DNA from: Arenicola marina
Taxonomy: Eukaryota; Annelida; Polychaeta; Arenicolidae
DNA length: 64,000 nucleotides
Assembly: GCA_964019135.1 (NCBI GenBank)
Contig: OZ025257.1
Span: 42,115,798 to 42,179,797, forward strand
Direction: 5' to 3'
The notes under the pieces were generated by a model, which made no database searches, was not told where the DNA came from, and saw only the letters and a list, made by a program, of their open reading frames with translations. Of this stretch, positions 50,801-64,000 are shown piece by piece. A program made the translations under genes and the position numbers. Every line of letters starts with the position of its first letter. The stretch's first letter is position 1.

Positions 50801-53800
50801 GTCCTGACTGACGCAGACAGATCTCCATCACACCCTCCAGGTCCTGACTCACGGAGACACACCTCCATCACATCCTCCAGCTCCACATTGACGGTGACAT
50901 ACCTCCATCACATCCTCCAGATCTACACTGAGGGAGACAGACCTCCATCACATCCTTCAGATCCACACTGACGGAGGCAGACCTCCATCACATCCTCCAG
51001 GTCCACACTGACGGAGACAGACCTCCATCACATCCGCCAGGTCCTGACTGACGCAGACAGATCTCCATCATACCCTCCAGGTCCTGACTCACGGAGACAG
51101 ACCTCCATCACATCCTTCAGGTCCTGACTAACCGAGACAGACCTCCATCACATCGTCCAGGTCCACACTGACGGAGACAGACCTCCATCACATCCTCCAG
51201 GTCCACACTGAGGGAGACAGACCTCCATCACATCTTTCAGATCCACACTGACGGAGACAGACCTCCATCACATCCTCCAGGTCCACACTGACGGAGACAG
51301 ACCTCCATCACATCCTCCAGGTCCTGACTGACGCAGACAGATCTCCATCACACCCTCCAGGTCCTGACTCACGGAGACACACCTCCATCACATCCTCCAG
51401 CTCCACACTGACGGCGACATACCTCCATCACATCCTCCAGGTCCACACTGAGGGAGACAGACCTCCATCACATCCTTCAGATCCACACCGACGGCGACAG
51501 ACCTCCATCACATCCTCCAGGTCCACACTGACGGAGACAGACCTCCATCACATTCTCCAGGTCCTGACTGACGGAGACAGACCTCCATCACATCCTCCAG
51601 ATCCTGACTGACGGAGACAGACCTCCATCACATCCTCCAGGTCCTGACTGACGGAGACAGACTTCCATCACATCCTCCAGGTCCTGACTGACGGAGACAG
51701 ACCTCCATCACATCCTCCAGGTCCTGACTGACGGAGACAGACCTCCATCACATCCTCCAGGTCCTGACTGACGGAGACAGACCTCCATCACATCCGCCAG
51801 GTCCACACTGACGGAGACAGACCTCCATCACATCCTCCAGGTCAACACTGAGGGAGACAGATCTCCATCACATCCTTCAGATCCACACTGACGGAGACAG
51901 ACCTCCATCACAACCTCCATGTCCTGACTGACGGAGACAGACCTCCATCACATCCTCCAGGTCCACACTGACGGAGACAGACCTCCATCACATCCTCCAG
52001 GTCCTGACTGACGGAGACAGACCTCCATCATATCCTCCAGGTCCTGACTGACGGAGACAGACCTCCATCACATCCTCCAGGTCCTGACTGACGGAGACAG
52101 ACTTCCATCACATCCTCCAGGTCCTGACTGACGGAGACAGACCTCCATCACATCCTCCAGGTCCTGACTGACGGCGACAGACCTCCATCACATCCTCCAG
52201 GTCCTGACTGACGGAGACAGACCTCCATCACATCCGCCAGGTCCACACTGACGGAGACAGACCTCCATCACATCCTCCAGGTCCACACTGAGGGAGACAG
52301 ACCTCCATCACATCCTCCATGTCCTGACTGATGGAGACAGACCTCCATCACATCCTCCAGGTCCTGACTGACGGAGACAGACCTCCATCACATCCTCCAG
52401 GTCCTGACTGACGGAGACAGACCTCCATCACATCCTCCAGGTCCTGACTGACGGAGACAGACCTCCATCACATCCGCCAGGTCCACACTGACGGAGACAG
52501 ACCTCCATCACATCCTCCAGGTCAACACTGAGGGAGACAGACCTCCATCACATCCTCCATGTCCTGACTGACGGAGACAGACCTCCATCACATCCTCCAG
52601 GTCCACACTGACGGAGACAGACCTCCATCACATCCTCCAGGTCCTGACTGACGGAGACAGACCTCCATCAATTTTATCAGGCCATGACTGACGTGGACAA
52701 ACCTCCATCACATCTTCCAGGTCCACACTGACGGAGACAGACCTCCATCACATCTTCCAGGTCCACACTGAGGGAGACAGACCTCCATCACATCCTTCAG
52801 ATCCACACTGACGGAGACAGACCTCCATCACATCCGCCAGGTCCTGACTGACGCAGACAGATCTCCATCACATCCTCCAGGTCCTGACTCACGGAGACAG
52901 ACCTCCATCACATCCTTCAGGTCCTGACTGACGGAGACAGACCTCCATCACATCCTTCAGATCCTGACTGACGGAGACAGACCTCCATCACATCCTCCAG
53001 GTCCTGACTGCCGGAGACAGACCTCCATCATATCCTCCAGGTCCATACTGACGGAGACAGACCTCCATCACATCCTCCAGGTCCTGACTGACGGAGACAG
53101 ACTTCCATCACATTCTCCAGGTCCTGACCGACGGAGACAGACCTCCATCACATCCTACAGGTCCTGACTGACGTAGACAGACCTCCATCACATCCTCCAG
53201 GTCCTGACTGACGGAGACAGACCTCCATCACATCCTCCAGGTCCTGACTGACGGAGACAGACGTCCATCACATCCGCCAGGTCCACACTGACGGAGACAG
53301 ACCTCCATCACATCGTCCAGGTCCACACTGACGGAGACAGACCTCCATCACATCCTCCAGGTCAACACTGAGGGAGACAGACCTCCATCACATCCTTCAG
53401 ATCCACACTGACGGAGACAGACCTCCATCACATCCTCCAGGTCCACACTGACGGAGACAGACCTCCATCACATCCTCCAGGTCCTGACTGACGCAGACAG
53501 ATCTCCATCACACCCTCCAGGTCCTGACTCACGGAGACACACCTCCATCACATCCTCCAGCTCCACATTGACGGCGACATACCTCCATCACATCCTCCAG
53601 GTCCACACTGAGGGAGACAGACCTCCATCACATCCTTCAGATCCACACTGACGGAGGCAGACCTCCATCACATCCTCCAGGTCCACACTGACGGAGACAG
53701 ACCTCCATCACATCCGCCAGGTCCTGACTGACGCAGACAGATCTCCATCATACCCTCCAGGTCCTGACTCACGGAGACAGACCTCCATCACATCCTTCAG

Positions 53801-56800
53801 GTCCTGACTAACCGAGACAGACCTCCATCACATCGTCCAGGTCCACACTGACGGAGACAGACCTCCATCACATCCTCCAGGTCCACACTGAGGGAGACAG
53901 ACCTCCATCACATCCTTCAGATCCACACTGACGGAGACAGACCTCCATCACATCCTCCAGGTCCACACTGACGGAGACAGACCTCCATCACATCCTCCAG
54001 GTCCTGACTGACGCAGACAGATCTCCATCACACCCTCCAGGTCCTGACTCACGGAGACACACCTCCATCACATCCTCCAGCTCCACACTGACGGCGACAT
54101 ACCTCCATCACATCCTCCAGGTCCACACTGAGGGAGACAGACCTCCATCACATCCTTCAGATCCACACTGACGGAGGCAGACCTCCATCACATCCTCCAG
54201 GTCCACACTGACGGAGACAGACCTCCATCACATCCGCCAGGTCCTGACTGACGCAGACAGATCTCCATCATACCCTCCAGGTCCTGACTCACGGAGACAG
54301 ACCTCCATCACATCCTTCAGGTCCTGGCTAACCGAGACAGACCTCCATCACATTAGTCAGGGCATGACTGAGCAAGACAGACCTCCATCACATCTTACAG
54401 GTCCTGACTGACGGAGACAGACCTCCATCACATCTTACAGGTCCTGACTGACGCCGACAGACCTCCATCAATTTTTTCAGGCCATGACTGACGTGGACAA
54501 ACCTCCATCACCACCTCCAGGTCCACACTGACGGAGAGAGACCTCCATCACATCTTCCAGATCCTGACTGACGCAGACAGATCTCCATCACATCCTCCAG
54601 GTCCTGACTCACGGAGACAGACCTCCATCACATCTTTAAGGTCCTGACTGAGGGAGACATACCTCCATCACATCCTGCAGGTCCTGACTGACGGAGACAT
54701 ACCTTCATCACATCCTCCAGGTCCTGACTGACGGAGACAGACCTCCATCACATCCTTCATGTCCTGATTGAGGGAGACATACCTCCATCACATCCTTCAG
54801 GTCCTGACTGACGGAGGCAGACCTCCATCACATCCTCCAGGTCCTGACTGACGGAGACAGACCTCCATCACATCATTCAGGTACTGATTGAGGGAGACAT
54901 ACCTCCATCACATCCTTCAGGTCCTGACTGACGTGGACAGACCTCCATCACATCCCTCTGATCCACACTGACGGAGACAGACTTCCATCACATCCTCCAG
55001 GTCCTGACTGACGGAGACAGACCTCCATCACATCCTCCAGGTCCACACTGACGGAGACAGACCTCCATCACATCCTCCATGTCCTGACTGACGGAGACAG
55101 ACCTCCATCACATCTTCCAGGTCCTCACTGACGGAGACAGACCTCCATCACATCCTGCAACTCCTGACTGACGGAGACAGACCTTCATCACATCCTTCAG
55201 GTCCTCACTGACGGAGACAGACCTCCATCACATCCTTCAGGTCCTGACTGAGGGAGACATACCTCCATCACATCCTGCAGGTCCTGACTGACGGAGACAG
55301 ACCTCCATCACATCCTCCAGGTCCTGACTGACGGAGACAGACCTCCATCACGTCCTTAAGGTCCTGACTAACGGCGACAGACCTCCATCACATCCTCCAG
55401 GTCCTGACTGACGGAGACAGACCTCCATCATATCCTCCAGGTCCATACTGACGGAGACAGACCTCCATCACATCCTCCAGGTCCTGACTGACGGAGACAG
55501 ACTTCCATCACATCCTCCAGGTCCTGACTGACGGTGACAGACCTCCATCACTTTTTGCAGGCCATGACTGACGTGGACAAACCTCCATCACATCCTTCAG
55601 ATCCACACTGACGGAGACAGACCTCCATCACATCCTTCAGGTCCTGACTGACGGAGACAGATCTCCATCACATCTTCCAGGTCCTCACTGACGGAGACAG
55701 ACCTCCATGACATCCTGCAGGTCCAGACTGACGGAGACAGACCTCCATCACATCCTTCTGGTCCTGACCGACGGAGACAGACCTCCATCACATCCTCCAG
55801 GTCCTGACTGACGGAGGCAGACCTCCATCCCATCCTTCAGGTCCTGACTGGCGGAGACAGACCTCCAAAACATTCTTCAGGTCCTGACTGACGCAGACAG
55901 ACCTCCATCAGATCCTCCAGATCCTGACTGACGGAGACAGACCTCCATAATATCCTTCAGTTCCTGAGTGACGGAGACAGACCTCCATCACATCCTTCAG
56001 GTCCTGACTGACGGAGACAGACCTCCATCACATCCTTCAGGTCCTGACTGACGGAGACAGACCTCTAACACATCCTTCAGGTCCTGACTAACGCAGACAG
56101 ACCTCCATCACATCCTCCAGGTCCTGACTGACGGAGACAGACCTCCATCACATCCTCCAGGTCCTGATTGACGGAGACAGACCTCCATCACATCCTTCAG
56201 GTCCTGACTGACGGAGACACCCCTCCATCACATCCTCCAGGTCATGACTCACGGAGACAGACCTCCATCACATCCTTCAGGTCCTGACTGACGGAGACAG
56301 ACCTCCATCACATCCTCCAGGTCCTGACTGACGGAGACAGACCTCCATCACATCCTCCAGGTCCTGATTGACGGAGACAGACCTCCATCACATCCTGCAG
56401 GTCCTGACTGACGGAGACACCCCTCCATCACATCCTCCAGGTCATGACTCACGGAGACAGACCTCCATCACATCCTTCAGGTCCTGACCGACGGAGACAG
56501 ACCTCCATCACATCCTCCATGTCCTGACTGACGGAGGCAGACCTCCATCCCATCCTTCAGGTCCTGACTGACGGAGACAGACCTCCAAAACATTCTTCAG
56601 GTCCTGACTGACGCAGACAGACCTCCATCAGATCCTCCAGATCCTGACTGACGGAGACAGACCTCCATAATATCCTTCAGTTCCTGACTGACGGAGACAG
56701 ACCTCCATCACATCCTTCAGGTCCTGACTGACGGAGACAGACCTCCATCACATCCTTCAGGTCCTGACTGACGGAGACAGACCTCTAACACATCCTTCAG

Positions 56801-59800
56801 GTCCTGACTAACGCAGACAGACCTCCATCACATCCTCCAGGTCCTGACTGACGGAGACAGACCTCCATCACATCCCCAAGGTCCTGATTGACGGAGACAG
56901 ACCTCCATCACATCCTTCAGGTCCTGACTGACGGAGACACCCCTCCATCACATCCTCCAGGTCATGACTCACGGAGACAGACCTCCATCACATCCTTCAG
57001 GTCCTGACTGACGGAGACAGACCTCCATCACATCATCCAGGTCCTGACTGACGGAGACAGACCTCCATCACATCCTCCAGGTCCTGATTGACGGAGACAG
57101 ACCTCCATCACATCCTGCAGGTCCTGACTGACGGAGACACCCCTCCATCACATCCTCCAGGTCATGACTCACGGAGACAGACCTCCATCACATCTTTCAG
57201 ATCCACACTGAGGGAGACAGACCTCCATCACATCCTCCAGGTCCATACTGACGGAGACAGACCTCCATCACATTCTCCAGGTCCTGACTGACGCAGACAG
57301 ACCTCCATCACATCCTCCAGGTCCTGACTGTCGGAGACATACCTCCATCACATCCTTCAGGTCCTGACTGACGGAGACAGACCTCCATCACATCCTTCAG
57401 GTCCTGACTGACGGAGACAGACCTCCAACACATCCTTCAGGTCCTGACTGACGGAGACAGACCTCCATCACATCCTGCAGGTCCTGACTGACGGAGACAG
57501 ACCTCCATCACATCCTCCAGATCGTGACTGACGGAGACAGACCTCCATCACATCCTCCAGGTCCTGACTGTCGGAGACATACCTCCATCACATCCTTCAG
57601 GTCCTGACTGACGGAGACAGACCTCCGTCACATCCTCCAGGTCCTGATTGACGGAGACAGACCTCCGTCACATCCTGCAGGTCCTGACTGACGGAGACAC
57701 CCCTCCATCACATCCTCCAGGTCATGACTCACGGAGACAGACCTCCATCACATCCTTCAGGTCCCGACTGACGGAGACAGACCTCCATCCCATCCTTCAG
57801 GTTCTGACTGACGGAGACAGACCTCCATCACATCCTCCAGGTCCTGACTGACGGAGACAGACCTCCATCACATCCTCCAGATCCTGACTGACGGAGACAG
57901 ACCTCCATCGCATTCCCCAGATCCTGACTGACGGAGACAGACCTCCATCACATCCTCCAGGTCCACACTGAGGGAGACAGACCTCCATCACATTTTCCAG
58001 GTCCACACTGACGGAGACAGACCTCCATCACATCTTCCAGGTCCACACTGAGGGAGACAGACCTCCATCACATCCTTCAGATCCACACTGACGGAGACAG
58101 ACCTCCATCACATCCTCCAGGTCCTGACTGACGCAGACAGATCTCCATCACATCCTCCAGGTCCTGACTCACGGAGACAGACCTCCATCACATCCTCCAG
58201 GTCCTGACTGACGGAGACAGACCTCCATCACATCCTCCAGGTCCTGACTGACGGAGACAGACCTCCATCATATCCTCCAGGTCCATACTGACGGAGACAG
58301 ACCTCCATCACATCCTCCAGGTCCTGACTGACGGAGACAGACTTCCATCACATCCTCCAGGTCCTGACTGACGGTGACAGACTTCCATCACTTTTTTCAG
58401 GCCATGACTGACGCGGACAAACCTCCATCACATCCTTCAGATCCACACTGACGGAGACAGACCTCCATCACATCCTTCAGGTCCTGACTGACGGAGACAG
58501 ACCTCCATCACATCTTCCAGGTCCTCACTCACGGAGACAGACCTCCATCACATCCTGCAGGTCCAGACTGACGGAGACAGACCTCCATCACATCCTTCAG
58601 GTCCTGACCGACGGAGACAGACCTCCATCACATCCTCCAGGTCCTGACTGACGGAGGCAGACCTCCATCCCATCCTTCAGGTCCTGACTGGCGGAGACAG
58701 ACCTCCAAAACATTCTTCAGGTCCTGACTGACGCAGACAGACCTCCATCAGATCCTCCAGATCCTGACTGACGGAGACAGACCTCCATAATATCCTTCAG
58801 TTCCTGAGTGACGGAGACAGACCTCCATCACATCCTTCAGGTCCTGACTGACGGAGACAGACCTCCATCGCATCCTTCAGGTCCTGACTGACGGAGACAG
58901 ACCTCTAACACATCCTTCAGGTCCTGACTAACGCAGACAGACCTCCATCACATCCTCCAGGTCCTGACTGACGGAGACAGACCTCCATCACATCCTCCAG
59001 GTCCTGATTGACGGAGACAGACCTCCATCACATCCTTCAGGTCCTGACTGACGGAGACACCCCTCCATCACATCCTCCAGGTCATGACTCACGGAGACAG
59101 ACCTCCATCACATCCTTCAGGTCCTGACTGACGGAGACAGACCTCCATCACATCCTCCAGGTCCTGACTGACGGAGACAGACCTCCATCACATCCTCCAG
59201 GTCCTGATTGACGGAGACAGACCTCCATCACATCCTCCAGGTCCTGACTGACGGAGACACCCCTCCATCACATCCTCCAGGTCATGACTCACGGAGACAG
59301 ACCTCCATCACATCCTTCAGGTCCTGACCGACGGAGACAGACCTCCATCACATCCTCCATGTCCTGACTGACGGAGGCAGACCTCCATCCCATCCTTCAG
59401 GTCCTGACTGACGGAGACAGACCTCCAAAACATTCTTCAGGTCCTGACTGACGCAGACAGACCTCCATCAGATCCTCCAGATCCTGACTGATGGAGACAG
59501 ACCTCCATAATATCCTTCAGTTCCTGACTGACGGAGACAGACCTCCATCACATCCTTCAGGTCCTGACTGACGGAGACAGACCTCCATCACATCCTTCAG
59601 GTCCTGACTGACGGAGACAGACCTCTAACACATCCTTCAGGTCCTGACTAACGCAGACAGACCTCCATCACATCCTCCAGGTCCTGACTGACGGAGACAG
59701 ACCTCCATCACATCCTCCAGGTCCTGATTGACGGAGACAGACCTCCATCACATCCTTCAGGTCCGGACTGACGGAGACACCCCTCCATCACATCCTCCAG

Positions 59801-62293
59801 GTCATGACTCACGGAGACAGACCTCCATCACATCCTTCAGGTCCTGACTGACGGAGACAGATCTCCATCACATCCTCCAGGTCCTGACTGACGGAGACAG
59901 ACCTCCATCACATCCTCCAGGTCCTGATTGACGGAGACAGACCTCCATCACATCCTGCAGGTCCTGACTGACGGAGACACCCCTCCATCACATCCTCCAG
60001 GTCATGACTCACGGAGACAGACCTCCATCACATCCTTCAGGTCCCGACTGTCGGAGACAGACCTTCATCCCATCCTTCAGGTCCTGACTGACGGAGACAG
60101 ACCTCCATCACATCCTCCAGGTCCTGACTGACGGAGACAGGCCTCCATCACATCCTCCAGATCCTGACTGACGGAGACAGACCTCCATCACATTCCCCAG
60201 ATCCTGACTGACGGAGACAGACCTCCATCACTTTTTTCAGGCCATGACTGACGTGGACAAATCTCCATCACATCTTTCAGATCCACACTGACGGAGACAG
60301 ACCTCCATCACATCCTCCAGGTCCATACTGACGGAGACAGACCTCCATCACATTCTCCAGGTCCTGACTGACGCAGACATACCTCCATCACATCCTCCAG
60401 GTCCTGACTGTTGGAGACATACCTCCATCACATCCTTCAGGTCCTGACTGACGGAGACAGACCTCCATCACATCCTTCAGGTCCTGACTGACGGAGACAG
60501 ACCTCCAACACATCCTTCAGGTCCTGACTGACGGAGACAGACCTCCATCACATCCTGCAGGTCGTGACTGACGGAGACAGACCTCCATCACATCCTCCAG
60601 ATCGTGACTGACGGAGACAGACCTCCATCACATCCTCCAGGTCCTGACTGTCGGAGACATACCTCCATCACATCCTTCAGGTCCTGACTGACGGAGACAG
60701 ACCTCCATCACATCCTCCAGGTCCTGACTGATGGAGACACCCCTCCATCACATCCTCCAGGTCATGACTCACGGAGACAGACCTCCATCACATCCTCCAG
60801 GTCCTGACTGACGGAGACAGACCTCCATCACATCCTCCAGATCCTGACTGACGGAGACAGACCTCCATCACATTCCCCAGATCCTGACTGACGGAGACAG
60901 ACCTCCATCACATCCTTCAGGCCATGACTGACGTGGACAAATCTCCATCACATCTTTCAGATCCACACTGACGGAGACAGACCTCCATCACATTCTCCAG
61001 GTCCTGACTGACGCAGACAGACCTCCATCACATCCTCCAGGTCCTGACTGACGGAGACAGACCTCCATCACATCCTTCAGGTCCTGTCTGACGGAGACAG
61101 ACCTCCATCACATCCTCCAGGTCCTGACTGAGGGAGACAGACCTCCATCACATCCTCCAGGTCCTGATTGACGGAGACAGACCTCCATCACATCCTTCAG
61201 GTCCTGACTGACGGAGACACCCCTCCATCACATCCTCCATTTCATGACTCACGGAGACAGACCTCCATCACATCCTTCAGGTCCTGACTGACGGAGACAG
61301 ACCTCCATCACATCCTTCAGGTCCTGACTGACGGAGACAGACCTCCATCACATCCTCCAGGTCCTGACTCACGGAGACAGACCTCCATCACATCCTCCAG
61401 ATCCTGACTGACGGAGACAGACCTCCATCACATTCTCCAGATCCTGACTGACGGAGACAGACCTCCATCACTTTTTTCAGGCCATGACTGACGTGGACAA
61501 ATCTCCATCACATCCTTCAGATCCACACTGACGGAGACAGACCTCCATCACATCCTCCAGGTCCTGACTGACGGAGACAGACCTCCATCACATTCTCCAG
61601 GTCCTGACTGACGGAGACAGACCTCCATCACATCCTCCAGATCCTGACTGACGGAGACAGACCTCCATCACATCCTCCAGGTCCATACTGACGGAGACAG
61701 ACCTCCATCACATCTTACAGGTCCTGACTGACGCAGACAGACCTCCATCAATTTGTTCAGGCCATGACTGACGTGGACAAACCTCCATCACATCCTTCAG
61801 ATCCACACTGACGGAGACAGACCTCCATCACATCCTCCAGGTCCACACTGACGGAGACAGACCTCCATGACATCCTCCAGATCCACACTGACGCAGACAG
61901 ATCTCCATCACATCCTGCAGGTCCTGACTGACGGAGACAGACCTCCTTCACATCCTCCAGGTCCTGACGCAGGGAGACAGACCTCCATCACATCCTCCAG
62001 ATCCTGACTGACGGAGACAGACCTCCATCACGCCCTCCAGATCCTGACTGACGGAGACAGACCTCCATCACATTCTCCAGATCCTGACTGACGGAGACAG
62101 ACCTCCATCACTTTTTTCAGGCCATGACTGACGTGGACAAATCTCCATCACATCCTTCAAATCCACACTGACGGAGACAGACCTCCATCACATCCTCCAG
62201 GTCCATACTGACGGAGACAGACCTCCATCACATCCTCCAGATCCTGACTGACGGAGACAGACCTCCATCACATCCTGCAGGTCCTGACTGACT
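35890..62293. repeat. 40-bp satellite array, about 660 monomers, with nested higher-order repeats
   Basis: A 26.4-kb head-to-tail array. The monomer contains GACGGAGACAGACCTCCATC then ACATCCTCCAGGTCCTGACT. Variants include GGTCCACACT for GGTCCTGACT, ATCCACACTG, and a divergent type with TTTTTTCAGGCCATGACTG followed by ACGTGGACAAACC. Order of variants shows large duplications: 36825-47540 corresponds to 47945-57180 with offset 11,120 on the left and 9,640 on the right; a 1,480-base segment (40341-41820) is duplicated in tandem (41821-43300) only in the first block. Another copy of 55421 onward starts at 58261. Frames of 64-78 codons recur at 9,640-base spacing simply because the blocks recur. 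The edges are more degenerate than the middle. Confidence 0.98.
47945..57180. repeat. Second copy of the large higher-order block inside the 40-bp array
   Basis: Matches the block starting at about 36825. Marker monomers line up: GCCATGACTGACGTGG at 37722, 38882, 43042, 44842 and 45922 correspond to 48842, 50002, 52682, 54482 and 55562. Only scattered single-base differences were noticed (for example near 51911 and 54307), so the copies are very young or recently homogenised. Confidence 0.9.
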
Positions 62294-62411
62294 TTTTGAG
62301 GATATAGCACAAATATGATTTCAATGACACTCATTGTATTGGATAATGTCCATCATTTTGTCCCGTAGACTTACAGTTTGAAGTGCATGGGAGGAAGTAC
62401 ATCAACAGCTT
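62294..62411. other. Short single-copy spacer between the 40-bp and 85-bp satellites
   Basis: About 118 bases of AT-rich unique sequence. No motif recognised. The 40-bp array ends with GGTCCTGACTGACT followed by TTTTGAGG. Confidence 0.8.
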
Positions 62412-64000
62412 GACTAGATGAAGATAACAGGGTCGACACAATAATCTATTGACTAGATTAAGATAACAGGTGCGACACGATAATCTATTGACCAGATTAA
62501 GATAACAGATGCGACATCTGTTTACTAGATCTATTGACTAGATGAAAATAACAGGTGCGATATCTGTTGACTAGATCTATTGACTAGATGAAGATAACAG
62601 ATGCGACATCTGTTGACTAGATCTATTGACTAGATGAAGATAACAGATGCGACATCTGTTGAATAGATCTATTGACCAGATTAAGATAACAGATGCGATA
62701 TCTGTTGACTTGATCCGATGAAGACAACATGCAACACGGTACTCTGTTGATTAGATCTATTGACTAGATTAAGATAACAGGTTTGACACGATAATCTATT
62801 GACTAGATGAAGATAACAGATGCGACATGTGTTGACTAGATCTATTGACTAGATTAAGATAACAGGTTCGACACGATAATCCATTGACTAGATGAAGATA
62901 ACAGATGCGACATGTGTTGACTAGATCTATTGACTAGATTAAGATAACATGGTTCGACACGATAATCTATTGACTAGATGAAGATAACAGATGCGACATG
63001 TGTTGACTAGATCTATTGACTAGATTAAGATAACAGGGGCGGCAGGGTAATTTATTGACTAGATGAAGATAAGAGATGCGACATTTGTTGAGTAGATCTA
63101 TGGACTAGATGAAGATAACAGATGCGACATGTGTTGACTAGATCTATTGACTAGATTAAGATAACAGGTTCGACACGATAATCTATTGACTAGATGAAGA
63201 TAACAGATGCGAAATGTGTTGACTAGATCTATTGACTAGATTAAGATAACAGGTTCGACAAGATAATCTATTGACTAGATGAAGATAACAGATGCGACAT
63301 GTGTTGACTAGATCTATTGACTAGATTAAGATAACAGGTTCGACAAGATAATCTATTGACTAGATGAAGATAACAGATGCGACATGTGTTGACTAGATCT
63401 ATTGACTAGATTAAGATAACAGGGGCGGCAGGGTAATTTATTGACTAGATGAAGATGAGAGATGCGACATTTGTTGAGTAGATCTATGGACTAGATGAAG
63501 ATAACAGATGCGACATGTGTTGACTAGATCTATTGACTAGATTAAGATAACAGGTTCGACACGAGAATCTATTGACTAGATGAAGATAACAGATGCGACA
63601 TGTGTTGACTAGATCTATTGACTAGATTAAGATAACAGGTTCGACAAGATAATCTATTGACTAGATGAAGATAACAGATGCGACATGTGTTGACTAGATC
63701 TATTGACTAGATTAAGATAACAGGTTCGACAAGATAATCTATTGACTAGATGAAGATAACAGATGCGGCATGTGTTGACTAGATCTATTGACTAGATTAA
63801 GATAACAGGTTAGACAAGATAATCTATTGACTAGATGAAGATAACAGATAAGACATGTGTTGACTAGATCTATTGACTAGATGAAGATAACAGGGGCGGC
63901 AGGGTAATTTATTGACTAGATGAAGATAAGAGATGCGACATTTGTTGAGTAGATCTATGGACTAGATGAAGATAACAGATGCGACATGTGTTGACTAGAT
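62412..64000. repeat. 85-bp dimeric satellite (46 + 39), continuing beyond the window
   Basis: Two related half-units alternate: TTGACTAGATGAAGATAACA with an AGATGCGACATGTGTTGAC tail (46 bases), and TTGACTAGATTAAGATAACA with a GGTTCGACA(A/C)GATAATC tail (39 bases). The start (62412-62760) is irregular, with 46-type copies in a row, and the alternating dimer becomes regular from about 62760. A variant AGGGGCGGCAGGGTAATTT appears at 63035, 63421 and 63892, spaced 386 and 471 bases (difference 85), so a further higher-order unit is forming. The array is open at the right window edge. Confidence 0.96.

Noticed and set aside
36109-61951. Recurring 64-78 codon frames in the 40-bp array
   Set aside because: They recur because the higher-order blocks recur. 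Every third monomer changes frame and most copies are closed by stops.

Overview
This window looks like a gene-poor, satellite-rich stretch of an invertebrate animal genome. It has spliced coding exons, a degenerate non-LTR retrotransposon, very GC-skewed intronic sequence with many poly-G/poly-C runs, and no bacterial-style operons. A marine deuterostome or lophotrochozoan would fit, but the sequence does not fix the species.

Region 1 (1-13,325) is mostly single copy. Its one convincing host gene is the 3' end of a plus-strand transcription factor gene that I tentatively place in the Iroquois (Irx) TALE-homeobox family: an internal coding exon (5196-5948) and a short terminal coding exon (6140-6222), with a possible alternative or UTR exon near 7365. 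The homeodomain exon is not seen and should lie left of the window, so 1-5195 is probably intron. That intron carries clustered regulatory-type motifs (about 2.69-2.89 kb) and GC-rich minisatellites (9-bp and 12-bp units). Downstream are a 25-bp array (8.06-8.59 kb), a short reverse-transcriptase-like scrap (9.28 kb), a 24-bp array (9.98-11.55 kb) and the C-terminal part of a decayed LINE ORF2 (about 11.6-12.8 kb).

Region 2 (13,326-28,079) is one uninterrupted satellite of 53-bp monomers, about 278 copies, organised into higher-order blocks of about 3.4-3.5 kb. Region 3 (28,080-35,889) is 2.6 kb of single-copy DNA with no recognisable gene, then a 12-bp array (about 41 copies), an 11-bp array (about 322 copies) bounded by an 18-bp direct repeat, and a 115-bp foldback sequence. 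Region 4 (about 35,890-62,293) is a 26.4-kb satellite of 40-bp monomers, about 660 copies, with nested higher-order duplications of 560 bp to 11 kb. Region 5 (62,412-64,000) is the start of a dimeric 85-bp (46+39) satellite that runs off the window.

About 75% of the window is tandem repeat, from at least seven unrelated families. Nearly all long open frames in these arrays exist only because the repeat unit lacks stops or is a multiple of three, and I do not call them genes. I found no RNA genes, CRISPR array, viral element or toxin gene. The most interesting points are the Iroquois-like exons with alternative 3' ends, the idea that the adjacent 53-bp satellite carries hundreds of palindromic TACATGTA sites of the kind Irx proteins may bind, the nested higher-order structure of the 40-bp satellite, and the direct repeat and foldback bordering the arrays.
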